The notes: generated by a model not told the origin, from the sequence alone. Positions 1 to 9,363 are shown, counted from the stretch's first letter. The stretch is DNA of 34,675 nt from CAZCDS01 sp964497585 (GCA_964497585.1 CAZCDS010000070.1:1-34675); one strand, 5' to 3'. Program-made: numbers and translations.

Positions 1-2
1 TG

Positions 3-77
3 CCGAACGTCGGAGGATGGCTGGAAAAACACCTCGTCCCGGCCGTGGCAACGATTACGGCTAAGGGACTCCTGTAG
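3..77 (+). CDS. Possible C-terminal end of an upstream gene (partial)
   Basis: The first bases contain an open frame that runs from the window edge to a TAG stop at 75-77. It encodes about 24 residues, beginning PNVGGWLEKHLVPAV. The piece is too short to recognise a family. It is listed because it has a plausible amphipathic protein-like composition and ends 63 bases before the start of the large HdrA gene on the same strand, so it may be the tail of the previous operon member. It could equally be a chance open stretch. Confidence 0.3.
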   Translation, partial: PNVGGWLEKHLVPAVATITAKGLL

Positions 78-140
78 ATTACAGGCAATTTGGGCGTACC
101 GAGCCTACGCGGTCGCCAATACATTGAATGGAGAAGAATC

Positions 141-3100
141 GTGAGTAACAACAAGATCGGAGCCGTGTTGACGGTCGGAGGGGGAATCGGAGGAGTCCAG
201 GCGTCCCTCGACCTCGCGGAATCCGGGTACCGGGTTTATCTCGTTGAGAAAAAGCCATGCATCGGGGGCGTTATGGCCCAATTGGACAAGACCTTCCCCA
301 CCAACGACTGCTCCGCCTGTATCTTCTCCCCGAAATTGCAGACCCTTGCTCAGAACCCCAACATCGAGATCATCACGAATGCGGAGCTGCTGGCCGTGGA
401 GGGTGAACCGGGTGATTTCCGGGTAAAGCTGATCGAGCAGCCCAGATACGTGGACATGGAGAAGTGTAACGCGTGCGGAGATTGCTTTGAAGCCTGTCCC
501 GTTGAGGTCCCCAATGACTTCGACGCACGTCTCGCTTCTCGGAAAGCTATCTATAAGCTCTATCCCCAGGGCGTTCCGAACAAGGCCGCGATCGACAAGG
601 CGGGCGTGAGCCCGTGCAAGGCCGCGTGTCCGGCTCACATCCATGTGCAGGGGTACCTCGCGCTTGCACGACGCGGCAAGTACAAGGAAGCGTTGAACCT
701 CATACGTAAGGATTGCCCGCTTCCGTCCGTTTGCGGGAGAGTCTGCGTCCGGTTCTGTGAGGAGAAGTGTACCCGTGCCCGTGTGGATGAATCCGTTGCC
801 ATCAACGATGTAAAGTGGTTCCTGTCCGAGCAGACGTCAGAAGAGGACGTACCGGAGATCGCCGAACCGAAGAACCGCAAGGTGGTGGTGATAGGCGCGG
901 GACCAGGCGGGCTTACTTGTGCGTACTATCTGGCTCTCGAGGGCTACTCGGTCAAAATTTTCGAAAAAGAGCCGGAACCCGGAGGCGTGCTCAGGTACGG
1001 CATCCCCGCGTACAGGCTGCCAAGGGAAGTGCTGAGCCGCGATGTCGAATACATCGAGCGCTGCGGCGTGGAAATATGTTGCTCAAGGGCCCTGGGCCCA
1101 GACTTCACCATGCAGAGCCTTCGTGAGGAAGGCTTCGAGGCGATCTTCCTGGGGGTAGGCTGCTCGACGGGCGCAAAGTTGCAGGTCCCCGGAGAGGACG
1201 CCCAGGGTGTGATCCAGGGCATCGATCTTCTCAACGCGGCCGCCAAGGATGAACAGATTCAGACGGGAACGAAAGCAGTGGTGATCGGGGGGGGCAACGT
1301 GGCGATCGACGCGTCCAGGACCTTGGTGCGGCTCGGCGTGCACGATGTCCTGATTCTCTACCGCCGCTCGCGGGAGGAGATGCCTGCGTACGACGAAGAG
1401 ATCGAGGCCGCGATCGAGGAAGGTGTCCAGATCCGATTTCTCACTGCGCCGGTCGAGGTCCTGACCGATGAGGGCAGGGTCAAGGGCATACGCTGCGTGC
1501 GTATGGAACTGGGCGAACCGGACTCGTCCGGCCGGCGGCGGCCCGTCCCTGTCGAGGGCTCCGAGTTTGATGTGGAAACTGATCTGGTCGTACCCGCGAT
1601 CGGTCAGGTTGTCTCGGGAGAACTCCTCGACTCGCTCGCCGATGTCGACAGAAGTCGAGGCGGTCGGGTTGAAGTCGATCCGCTGACCTTCGAGACCTCG
1701 GTGGCCGGAGTCTTCGCCGCGGGCGATCTCGTTACCGGACCAAGGACCGTCATCGAGGCGATCGCGGGAGGAAAAGAAGCGGCCGAGTCGATCGCGCGTT
1801 TTCTCGAGGGCAAAGACCTGCGAGCAGGTCGAGGCAAGGAACGCACCGTTGCCGAACGTGACATATCGGATGTCGTCGCGGTTCCCAGGCGTCGCAAGGA
1901 GGAGGTCCCGCCCGACGAGAGAAAACGCACCTTCGAGGAGGTCCACAGAGGGTTCGACGAAGATGCGGTCCAAGCTGAGACCGGACGCTGCCTCGACTGC
2001 GGCATCTGCTCCGAGTGCATGGAGTGTGTCCGGGTATGCCAGGCCGGAGCCATTCGACACGACGATGTCGTGAGGGAGATAGAGTTGAACGTCGGCTCCA
2101 TCATTCTGACTCCCGGTTACGAACTCTTCGACACCTCGAAGATAGCGGAATACGGGCACGGCATTGCCCCCAACGTGGTGACCAACCTCGAGATGGAACG
2201 GATCCTCAGCGCGTCCGGGCCCTTCGAAGGGGAAGTGAGGCGCCCCTCTGACGGCGCGCATCCCCGTAGAATCGCCTGGATTCAGTGCGTCGGGTCCAGG
2301 GATCGACGCAAGGGTATGCCCCACTGCAGCTCCGTCTGTTGTATGGCTTCGATCAAAGAGGCGATTATCGCCCGGGAGCATGACGCCAATATCGAACCGA
2401 CGATCTTCTATATGGACATCCGCGCGTACGGGAAGGATTTCGACAAGTACTACGAGCGTGCCAAGAGCGACAGCGGGGTACGTTTCATTCGGTCGATGGT
2501 CAGCCGGGTCGTGGAAGATCCGGTCACCCATGATCTTCAGATCACCTATCTTGATGAGAACGATCGGCTGATCACCGAAACCTTCGACATGGTGGTACTC
2601 GCGGTCGGCATCAAGACATCCGACTTAACCCGTCAGCTCGCGAAGACAATCGGCGTGGACCTGGACGAGAACAACTTCTGCAACACCGGCACCTTCGCAC
2701 CGGTTCAGACCTCCAGGCCGGGAGTCCTCGTTGCCGGCGTCTTCCAGTCACCCAAGGATATCCCCCAGACCGTTATGGAAGCGTCAGCCGCGGCCGGAGT
2801 TGCAACCGCGCTCCTCGCGGAGGCCCGAGAGACCTTGACGACCAAGAAAGAGCTCCCGCCGGAGAAAGACCTCAGCGGAAAAGAGCCCAGGATAGGCGTC
2901 TTCGTGTGCAGGTGCGGCATCAATATTGCCTCGACCGTCGACGTCCCTTCGGTGGTGGAGAAGGTCAGGGAACTCCCAGGCGTGGCCTATGCAACGGAGA
3001 ACCTGTTCACCTGTACGCAGGACGCGCAGGCCCAGATTAAGAACGCCATCGAAGAAAACGACCTCAACCGTCTGATTGTAGCGTCTTGCACGCCGAGGAC

Positions 3101-4559
3101 GCATCTTCCGCTTTTTCAGGAGACCGCACGTGAGGCAGGTCTGAACAAGTACCTCGTTGAAATGGCCAATATTCGCGAACACTGCTCCTGGGTCCATATG
3201 AAGGAAAAAGAGAAAGCCACGGACAAGGCGCTGGATCTCATCCGTATGGCCGTAGCCCGGACGAGCCGATTGGAACAGATCCAGGACCAGCAACTCCCGA
3301 TGGTCCAGTCCGCGCTCGTCATCGGCGGCGGGGTCGCGGGCATGACTACGGCGGAGAACCTTGCCTCACAAGGCTTTCCCGTCGACCTTCTGGAACGGAC
3401 CGACACCCTCGGCGGCCACGCACTCAAGCTGAGCCATACGCTCAAAGGTGAAGAGATCCGGCCCTTTGTCGCGGACCTCGTTGAGCGGGTCACGAACAAC
3501 GACCGGATCACGGTCCATCTCAACGCAGCGATTCAAAATGTTGAGGGCTTCATCGGGAAATTCAAGACCACGATCTCCCTTAACGGGACCGGGGAAAAAG
3601 AGATCGAACACGGTGTGGCCATCGTCGCAACCGGAGCAAGTGAGTGGAAGCCCGATGTGTACGGTTACGGAACAGACCCCCGGATCAGAACCCATCTCGA
3701 CATGAGCCAGGCGATGGAGGCCAGGGATTCCTCGGTGATCAACGCGGGGACGACGGTCTTTATCCAATGTGTCGGATCGCGATGTGAGGAGCGGCCCTGG
3801 TGCAGTAAAGTCTGCTGCAACCATACCGTCATGGACGCAATCGCGCTCAAACGGGCAAACCCGGACGCGAAAATCTTCGTGTTCTATCGCGATATTCGGA
3901 CGTTTGGACTCAATGAGCCCTATTATGAAGAGGCCCGGCGCCTGGGTGTCATCTTCGCCCGGTACGAGCCGGAGAATCCTCCGACCGTGGACGTGGGCGA
4001 CAAGATAGTCGTGCGCGTCAACGACCTCGTGCTGGGTGGAACGTTGACCCTCGAAGCGGACAACCTGGTTCTTGCCGCGGCCATCATTCCCCACGAGGAC
4101 AACGGCGAGCTGGCGAAGCTCTTCAAGTTGTCCACGAACGAGGACGGGTTCTTCCTTGAGGCGCATATGAAGCTCAGGCCGGTCGACTTCGCAACGGAAG
4201 GTGTCTTCCTTGCAGGTCTTGCTCACTATCCGAAGGCCATGGACGAGACGATTGCCCAGGCCGAAGCCGCAGGCGCGCACGCCGCACAGATCATGGCCCG
4301 GGGCTACGTAGAAGCGCCCGGTATGGTATCGTCTGTGGATCAGTTCCTCTGCCGGGCCTGCGGCCGGTGCGTGGAAGTCTGTCCCTTCGGCGCGCCTGAA
4401 CTCAAGGAGATCCGGCCGGGAGTGACCGTATCAGAGATCAACCCCGCGCTCTGCAAGGGATGCGGCGCTTGCGGAGTGGTCTGCCCCACGGGGGCCGCAG
4501 CCATACGCCATTTTAAGGACGACCAGGTCGGCGAAATGATCGACGCGGCGTTGGCATAG
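141..4559 (+). CDS. HdrA-type flavo-iron-sulfur protein, duplicated HdrA with inserted GltD/NfnB-like module (1472 aa)
   Basis: This is a giant cytoplasmic electron-transfer protein related to heterodisulfide reductase subunit A. It starts with an HdrA FAD fold (GGGIGG near 13-18), the NDCSAC motif with Cys60, and a [4Fe-4S] site C109/C112/C115/C119. Residues about 153-616 are a complete glutamate-synthase small-subunit/NfnB-like module: a cysteine-rich Fer4_20 region, an FAD motif near 250 and an NAD(P) motif near 380. HdrA then resumes with CLDCGIC at 617. A second HdrA unit begins near 916 (RIGVFVCRCG), has another FAD site near 1058, and ends with two ferredoxin motifs near 1404 and 1438. 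I chose the GTG at 141 because GGAGAAG lies just upstream; an open frame extends to 90. Inference: NAD(P)H meets the HdrA bifurcating flavin within one chain. The electron donors and acceptors are unproven. Confidence 0.9.
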   Translation: MSNNKIGAVLTVGGGIGGVQASLDLAESGYRVYLVEKKPCIGGVMAQLDKTFPTNDCSACIFSPKLQTLAQNPNIEIITNAELLAVEGEPGDFRVKLIEQPRYVDMEKCNACGDCFEACPVEVPNDFDARLASRKAIYKLYPQGVPNKAAIDKAGVSPCKAACPAHIHVQGYLALARRGKYKEALNLIRKDCPLPSVCGRVCVRFCEEKCTRARVDESVAINDVKWFLSEQTSEEDVPEIAEPKNRKVVVIGAGPGGLTCAYYLALEGYSVKIFEKEPEPGGVLRYGIPAYRLPREVLSRDVEYIERCGVEICCSRALGPDFTMQSLREEGFEAIFLGVGCSTGAKLQVPGEDAQGVIQGIDLLNAAAKDEQIQTGTKAVVIGGGNVAIDASRTLVRLGVHDVLILYRRSREEMPAYDEEIEAAIEEGVQIRFLTAPVEVLTDEGRVKGIRCVRMELGEPDSSGRRRPVPVEGSEFDVETDLVVPAIGQVVSGELLDSLADVDRSRGGRVEVDPLTFETSVAGVFAAGDLVTGPRTVIEAIAGGKEAAESIARFLEGKDLRAGRGKERTVAERDISDVVAVPRRRKEEVPPDERKRTFEEVHRGFDEDAVQAETGRCLDCGICSECMECVRVCQAGAIRHDDVVREIELNVGSIILTPGYELFDTSKIAEYGHGIAPNVVTNLEMERILSASGPFEGEVRRPSDGAHPRRIAWIQCVGSRDRRKGMPHCSSVCCMASIKEAIIAREHDANIEPTIFYMDIRAYGKDFDKYYERAKSDSGVRFIRSMVSRVVEDPVTHDLQITYLDENDRLITETFDMVVLAVGIKTSDLTRQLAKTIGVDLDENNFCNTGTFAPVQTSRPGVLVAGVFQSPKDIPQTVMEASAAAGVATALLAEARETLTTKKELPPEKDLSGKEPRIGVFVCRCGINIASTVDVPSVVEKVRELPGVAYATENLFTCTQDAQAQIKNAIEENDLNRLIVASCTPRTHLPLFQETAREAGLNKYLVEMANIREHCSWVHMKEKEKATDKALDLIRMAVARTSRLEQIQDQQLPMVQSALVIGGGVAGMTTAENLASQGFPVDLLERTDTLGGHALKLSHTLKGEEIRPFVADLVERVTNNDRITVHLNAAIQNVEGFIGKFKTTISLNGTGEKEIEHGVAIVATGASEWKPDVYGYGTDPRIRTHLDMSQAMEARDSSVINAGTTVFIQCVGSRCEERPWCSKVCCNHTVMDAIALKRANPDAKIFVFYRDIRTFGLNEPYYEEARRLGVIFARYEPENPPTVDVGDKIVVRVNDLVLGGTLTLEADNLVLAAAIIPHEDNGELAKLFKLSTNEDGFFLEAHMKLRPVDFATEGVFLAGLAHYPKAMDETIAQAEAAGAHAAQIMARGYVEAPGMVSSVDQFLCRACGRCVEVCPFGAPELKEIRPGVTVSEINPALCKGCGACGVVCPTGAAAIRHFKDDQVGEMIDAALA

Positions 4560-4640
4560 TAAAGGGGAGAGGAAAAAAGGGAAATCGGCGGGCAGGTCAG
4601 CCAAAATGGGAGACTTTTGCGATCCTTTGTGGGAGATAAC

Positions 4641-5069
4641 ATGAGCGAAGAGTTCGATCCGAAAATCATAGCCTTTGCGTGCAACTGGTGCTCGTACGCG
4701 GGAGCGGATCTTGCCGGTGTGAGCCGGATGCAATATCCGCCAAGCATTCGGCTGATCAAGCTGATGTGCTCGGGCATGTTGGCCCCGTCCTACATCCTTA
4801 AAGCATTTGAGAAAGGGGCTGACGGCGTCCTTGTCACCGGTTGACACATCGGAGAATGCCATTACCTGGAAGGTAATGAAAAGGCACAGAAGGTAGTGGA
4901 CAAAGCCCGGGCGGTCATGAAGCTGCTGGGCATCGAAGAGACTCGCCTGAGGAGGGAGTGGATCTCGGCGTCGGAGGGCCAGCGGTTCGCAGAAGTTGTC
5001 CGCGAATTCACCGATCAGCTCCGAAAGATGGGAAGAAACCCCCTGACGAGTAGGGAGACCGCTGCATGA
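4641..5069 (+). CDS. MvhD/FrhD/BamF-like [2Fe-2S] selenoprotein (UGA at 4842-4844 read as Sec)
   Basis: This is a small electron-transfer subunit of the methyl-viologen-reducing hydrogenase delta (MvhD) family, which links HdrA to its electron donor. The family signature FACNWCSYAGADLAGVSR contains C14 and C17, with C43 following. The frame then meets UGA at codon 68, where relatives have Cys in the G-C-H-x-G-x-C-H-Y motif; here it reads GUHIGECHY. Translation continues in frame to a TGA at 5067-5069, giving 142 aa. A stem-loop follows the UGA. The ATG at 4641 has GGGAG five bases upstream; an in-frame TTG lies at 4617. The stop overlaps the next start in ATGA, which suggests coupled translation. 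Known precedent: BamF of the Geobacter benzoyl-CoA reductase complex is a selenocysteine protein of this family. Confidence 0.93.
4860..4878 (+). promoter_or_regulatory. Candidate bacterial SECIS stem-loop of first MvhD-like gene
   Basis: Fifteen bases after the in-frame UGA (4842-4844) there is a perfect 7-bp hairpin: CATTACC (4860-4866), loop TGGAA (4867-4871), GGTAATG (4872-4878). Bacterial SECIS elements sit inside the coding region just after UGA and bind SelB. The size and distance fit that model. A similar hairpin occurs at the same place in the second MvhD-like gene, although the shared protein motif partly explains this. Confidence 0.7.
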
Positions 5070-6199
5070 GCATATCCGATATCGTGGATCTCACCAAAGC
5101 CTATTACTGCCTCGACTGCGGCATCTGCACCGGAAGCTGTCCCGTCTCCCGGACGACCGCGGATTTCTCACCACGGCTCATGGTGGAAAAGGCGTTGATG
5201 GATGAGGAAGAATCCCCGTACGAGGACGTCAACATCTGGTCGTGCCTGTCCTGTGGGCAGTGCAGCACACGGTGCCCGTCCACCATTGACTACCCGGAGT
5301 TCGTCAGGAGAGTCCGCGCGGAAGCCTTTGCAGCGAACAAGGGCGGAATCCCGGCTCACCGTGGACTTTTCCAGGGCATCATGCGGCTGCAGACCTTCGA
5401 TGTGAAGCAGAACAAGACGGAGTGGGCACGGCAAACAGGCAAGATATCCGAGAGCGGGGACACGTACTACTTCGTGGGCTGCTCTCCGTTCTTCCAGGTA
5501 GAGTTCGAGAACGACTGGAACCTCGACGTCATGGAGGGCCCCAGGGGAGTGCTCAAGCTCCTCAACGCGGTGGGAATCGAACCGGTGGTCAGCGATGATG
5601 AATGCTGCTGCGGACACGATCTCATGTGGAATGGAGACACAAAGAACTTTGCTATCCTGGCCCGCAAGAACGTCGAACTGATCAAGAGCCTGGGCTGCAA
5701 GCGCGTTGTGTTCCAGTGCCCGGAAGGCTATATGACCTTCAAGAAGTACTACCCGGAGGTACTCGGCACCGATCTTGGTCTGGAACTGGTCCATTTCTAT
5801 GATCTTCTCGCGGAGAAGCTCCGAAAAGGCGTGTTGGAACTCGGTCCTTCAGAAGGGATTCTTACGTACCACGATCCATGCCGACTGGGCCGTCAGGCGG
5901 GGATCATGGATGCTCCGCGGGCCCTACTGGAGAGCATTCCCGGCGCTGTCCTCCGGGAGATGGAGCATAACCGGGAAAACGCGATATGCTGCGGGACGAG
6001 CGCATGGATGAACTGCTCCAGTTGCTCCAAGGAGATCCAGAAGAGACGGATCGGCGAGGCGGTTGCAAGTGGCGCGGACACGCTGGTCACCGCGTGTCCC
6101 AAGTGCCGACTGCATTTGAGTTGCGCGCTCCGGGATCTGGACGTCGATCTCAAGATCCGGGACATGAACGATCTGCTGGCTCAGTCGCTCAAAGGCTGA
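5066..6199 (+). CDS. HdrD-type iron-sulfur protein (HdrC-HdrB fusion, CCG domains)
   Basis: This 377-aa cytoplasmic subunit resembles HdrD/BamD/GlpC proteins and probably forms the electron-accepting end of the Hdr complex. The N-terminal HdrC-like part has two [4Fe-4S] motifs, C15/C18/C21/C25 and C60/C63/C66/C70. The HdrB-like part has two cysteine-rich CCG units. The second is intact: C272, C308-C309, and C344-P-K-C347. The first has C139, a triple Cys at 180-182, and C218-P-E-G, so the usual last Cys is replaced by Gly. The gene overlaps the MvhD-like gene by four bases and is followed after 40 bases by the HdrA selenoprotein. The intact CCG unit could hold a non-cubane cluster as in HdrB, but the substrate cannot be read from the sequence. 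Confidence 0.9.
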   Translation: MSISDIVDLTKAYYCLDCGICTGSCPVSRTTADFSPRLMVEKALMDEEESPYEDVNIWSCLSCGQCSTRCPSTIDYPEFVRRVRAEAFAANKGGIPAHRGLFQGIMRLQTFDVKQNKTEWARQTGKISESGDTYYFVGCSPFFQVEFENDWNLDVMEGPRGVLKLLNAVGIEPVVSDDECCCGHDLMWNGDTKNFAILARKNVELIKSLGCKRVVFQCPEGYMTFKKYYPEVLGTDLGLELVHFYDLLAEKLRKGVLELGPSEGILTYHDPCRLGRQAGIMDAPRALLESIPGAVLREMEHNRENAICCGTSAWMNCSSCSKEIQKRRIGEAVASGADTLVTACPKCRLHLSCALRDLDVDLKIRDMNDLLAQSLKG

Positions 6200-6239
6200 G
6201 CCTCTCCGACGGAAGTGCGAAACAAGGAAAGGCTGAGAC

Positions 6240-7673
6240 ATGGCTTCAAAGGAAGTGCTCATTATCGGCGGCGGCATAGCGGGAATGCAAGCCGCGCTCG
6301 ACCTCGGCGACATGGGAATCCGTGTCCACCTGGTTGAGAAGAATCCGAGCATCGGTGGGAAGATGGCCCAGTTGGACAAGACCTTTCCCACCAATGACTG
6401 TACCATATGAATTCTCTCGCCCAAGCTGCTGGATGTCGGTCGACATCCCAACATCAATGTGCTTGCCTACAGTGAAGTGACCGAGTTTTCGGGCGAGATC
6501 GGCGCATTTCGGGCCAGGGTCCGTTGCAGAGCACGGCACGTTGACGCAAGCAAGTGTACCGCGTGCGGTGCCTGCGCGGAAAAGTGCCCTACCAGGGTGC
6601 CCAACGAGTTCAACTTCGGATTGGACGAGCGCAGGGCCATCTACAAGGATTACGCACAGGGGATTCCATCGGTGTACACGATAGACCCCGACCACTGTCG
6701 CGTACTCCAGGGAAAGAAATGTGGCGTATGCGCGAAGGTGTGCAAGGCCGGTGCGATCGATTACGACCAGAAGGACCTGGACGTGGATCTCGAAGTCGCG
6801 TCGGTGATCGTCGCGACGGGGTACGAACTCTTCGATGCGACGCAGATATCCGAATACGGTTACGGTAGGCTCGCCAATGTGATCTCCTCGCTGGAAATGG
6901 AGCGCCTCCTCAGCGCGGGCGGTCCCACTGCCGGCCATCTGGCGAGGCCGTCGGTGATTCGCGCGGAGTCACGGCTCAGGGACCTGCCGAAGCTGATCAA
7001 GAAGGCCGAAAAGGAGGAAGAGACGGAAGAGGTCGCCAGGCTCCAGGCGGAGCAGGATTGGCTGGAGGAGCACGTAGAGAGGTGGCATACCGCTAAGAAG
7101 CTCGGGTTCATCCAATGCGTGGGGTCGCGGGATTTCCGTTTCCACAAGTACTGTTCCAGTTACTGCTGCATGCATTCCATCAAGGAGGCCATCATAGCAA
7201 GGGAACACGAGCCCGAGACCGAGTCGTACATCTTTTACATGGACCTTCGGACCGTGGGAAAGGGCTTTGAAGAGTATAAGGTCCGCGGCGCGGAAGTCTC
7301 GGGAGTGAAGTATATCCGCGGGCGGGTTGCGGAGATCGTGGAGGACGAGGACCTCAACCCGGTGGTCTACTACGAGAACACGGAGCTTCGGCGGGTTGAG
7401 AGTCTTACGCTGGACATGGTTATTCTCGCCAACGCCTGCTCTGCTTCCCGGGGTATCGGAAAAGTGGCCGAGCTCGTGGGAATTGAACTCGATGAGAACA
7501 ACTTCGTCAAGACGCATCCCAACCGGCCGCTCGACACGAGTGTTCCGGGAATCTTCACCTGCGGCTGCGCACAGGGTCCGCTGGACATCCCAGAATCGGT
7601 GGCACAGGCAAGCAGCGCGGCAGCCCGTGCGGCCGAAACCGTCATGTCTGGAGGCCGGGCGCTGGCGATCTGA
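6240..7673 (+). CDS. hdrA: HdrA-type selenoprotein (UGA at 6408-6410 read as Sec)
   Basis: This 477-aa HdrA subunit carries the FAD and internal ferredoxin clusters of a heterodisulfide-reductase-like complex. The ATG at 6240 is followed by an FAD motif GGGIAG (10-15) and the HdrA motif GGKMAQLDKTFPTNDC. An in-frame UGA is at codon 57, where the larger paralogue at 141 has Cys60 (NDCTIU here, NDCSAC there). The same frame then continues with ILSPKLLDVG, as in all HdrA proteins. Iron-sulfur motifs follow: C106/C109/C112/C116 and C153/C161/C164/C168. A highly charged, probably helical insertion lies at about 246-285. HdrA selenoproteins with Sec at this cluster-ligand position are known from some methanogens. 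Without recoding, only a 404-aa fragment starting at 6459 is visible and the FAD site is lost. Confidence 0.94.
6431..6448 (+). promoter_or_regulatory. Candidate bacterial SECIS stem-loop of hdrA
   Basis: Twenty bases after the UGA (6408-6410) is a perfect 7-bp hairpin with a tetraloop: GGATGTC (6431-6437), GGTC (6438-6441), GACATCC (6442-6448). The loop contains the GU dinucleotide typical of bacterial SECIS loops, with the U 30 bases after the UGA. This is within the usual spacing. Confidence 0.75.
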
Positions 7674-7686
7674 GGGAGATCGGGAA

Positions 7687-9363
7687 TTGGAAGAAAAGGA
7701 TAAATCGGACGTTCGAATCGGCGTTTTCGTGTGCGATTGCGGCACGAACATTGCCGGGTACCTCGATATGGAGCAGTTGGTTGAGCACGCCAAGACCCTG
7801 CCCGGCGTGGTGTTCGCCCAGGAGAACCTCTATACCTGTTCCGAAGGTGGAATAAACGACATCAAGGAGGCCATCCCCCGGGAGAATCTCACCCGGGTGG
7901 TGGTTGCCTCCTGTACGCCCAGAACCCACGAGCCGCTCTTCCAGAGCGCGTGCGAAGAGGCCGGACTCAACCCCTACCTCTTCGAGATGGCAAACATCCG
8001 AGACCAGTGCTCATGGGTCCACCAGCAGGAGCGGCAAAAAGGGACGGAAAGGGCCAAGGCGCAGATCTCCATGGCCGTTGCCAAGGCAGCCCGACTCAAG
8101 GAACTCAGCCGTATCCAGCTCGGACTTTCGCACCGCGCGGTGGTGATCGGCGGTGGCGTTTCCGGAATGTCCGCCGCCATGGCGCTGGGCAACATGGGCT
8201 ATGAGGTGGACCTGGTCGAAAAGGAAGACCGCCTCGGCGGACTGCTCAACGATCTGAACATGGTCCTGCCGACCCACGAGCCGCCTGCGAGATTACTCGA
8301 TGACCTCAAAGGCCGCCTCGATGCCAATCCCAAGGTTATGATACACACGAGTTCAACGGTAACCAAATCCGAGGGGTACGTCGGCAACTACGTCGTCACC
8401 ATCAATGAGAACGGCGAAGAAAAGCAGGTCAAAGCGGGCGTGATCGTTGTCGCGATCGGTGCACGGGTGCTCCAACCGGAAGGCCTCTTCGGATACGGCG
8501 GTGATAACGTCGTGACGCACCTGGAGCTGGAAGCCATGCTTAAACAGGGGAGCGTCGAAGCCAAGAACCTGGTAATGATTCAGTGCGCGGGATCGCGCTG
8601 CGAGGAACGAACCTATTGCTCCCGCATCTGCTGCATGACCGCGGTGAAGAACGCCATACTCCTCACAGAAGCGGATCCGAAGACCCAGGTCACGATCCTC
8701 TACCGTGACATGCAAATGTACGGGGTGGAAAACGAGGAAATGTTCCGCAGATCCAAGGAACTCGGCGTGCGCTACGTAACGTACGATCCCGCCAGTCCGC
8801 CCGAGGTCTCCGACGGAGAGGTGGACGTCTACCACGTGCGCATGGGAAAAGATATCAGCATACCATCGGATCTCGTGGTACTCTCCACGCCGCTGATCGC
8901 ACAGGAGGCCGCATCCGATATTTCTACGATGCTCAAGGTACCGCTTAACGACAACGGCTTTTTTCTCGAAGGACATGTCAAGCTTAAGCCCCTGGATTTC
9001 GCGACAGACGGCATCTACTTGTGCGGCAATGCTCGATTTCCCGCGACGATTCGGGAGGCCGTATCCCAGGGTCTAGGCGCAGCTTCTAGAGCTGCTATCG
9101 TGCTCTCCAAGGATGCTCTCTTCACCAGCGGCATCGTCGCGGACATTAATCCGGAGACCTGCTGCGGATGCCTGGGGTGCATCGAAGTCTGTCCGTACGG
9201 TGCGATTAACTTCCTCGAGGACCAGGGCATCTGCCAGGTGAACAAGGTTCTCTGCAAGGGATGCGGTGGTTGTGCCGCGACCTGCCCGTCCGGCAGCGCG
9301 AGACTGGACGGCTTTTCCAACGATCAGATCTACGCTCAGATAGAGCAGGCCCTAGCAGGCTAG
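7687..9363 (+). CDS. HdrA-type protein, second half (N-domain, FAD domain, C-terminal double ferredoxin)
   Basis: This 558-aa protein is the partner of the HdrA selenoprotein. It begins with the HdrA N-terminal domain (RIGVFVCDCGTNIAG) and continues through VASCTPRTHEPLF and an FAD fold (VVIGGGVSGM). It ends with two ferredoxin motifs, CCGCLGCIEVC and CKGCGGCAATC. It lacks the inserted ferredoxin and the NDC(C/U) motif, which the upstream gene carries. The pair therefore matches the two HdrA halves that are fused in the 1472-aa protein at 141. The TTG at 7687 is chosen because AGGGAG (7673-7678) lies eight bases upstream and homology to HdrA starts directly after it. An open frame extends back to 7327 but overlaps hdrA with non-HdrA sequence. 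Confidence 0.9.
   Translation: MEEKDKSDVRIGVFVCDCGTNIAGYLDMEQLVEHAKTLPGVVFAQENLYTCSEGGINDIKEAIPRENLTRVVVASCTPRTHEPLFQSACEEAGLNPYLFEMANIRDQCSWVHQQERQKGTERAKAQISMAVAKAARLKELSRIQLGLSHRAVVIGGGVSGMSAAMALGNMGYEVDLVEKEDRLGGLLNDLNMVLPTHEPPARLLDDLKGRLDANPKVMIHTSSTVTKSEGYVGNYVVTINENGEEKQVKAGVIVVAIGARVLQPEGLFGYGGDNVVTHLELEAMLKQGSVEAKNLVMIQCAGSRCEERTYCSRICCMTAVKNAILLTEADPKTQVTILYRDMQMYGVENEEMFRRSKELGVRYVTYDPASPPEVSDGEVDVYHVRMGKDISIPSDLVVLSTPLIAQEAASDISTMLKVPLNDNGFFLEGHVKLKPLDFATDGIYLCGNARFPATIREAVSQGLGAASRAAIVLSKDALFTSGIVADINPETCCGCLGCIEVCPYGAINFLEDQGICQVNKVLCKGCGGCAATCPSGSARLDGFSNDQIYAQIEQALAG

Noticed and set aside
1083..2531. 482-codon open frame on the minus strand
   Set aside because: It is antisense to the well-supported HdrA/GltD coding region, shows no recognisable domain, and is explained by high GC content.
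3366..4280. 304-codon open frame on the minus strand
   Set aside because: It is a shadow of the second HdrA unit of the large protein, with no family resemblance.
7327..7686. Longer N-terminus of the second HdrA-type protein
   Set aside because: It overlaps the end of hdrA in another frame and is not HdrA-like; the TTG at 7687 has a good ribosome binding site and family homology starts there.
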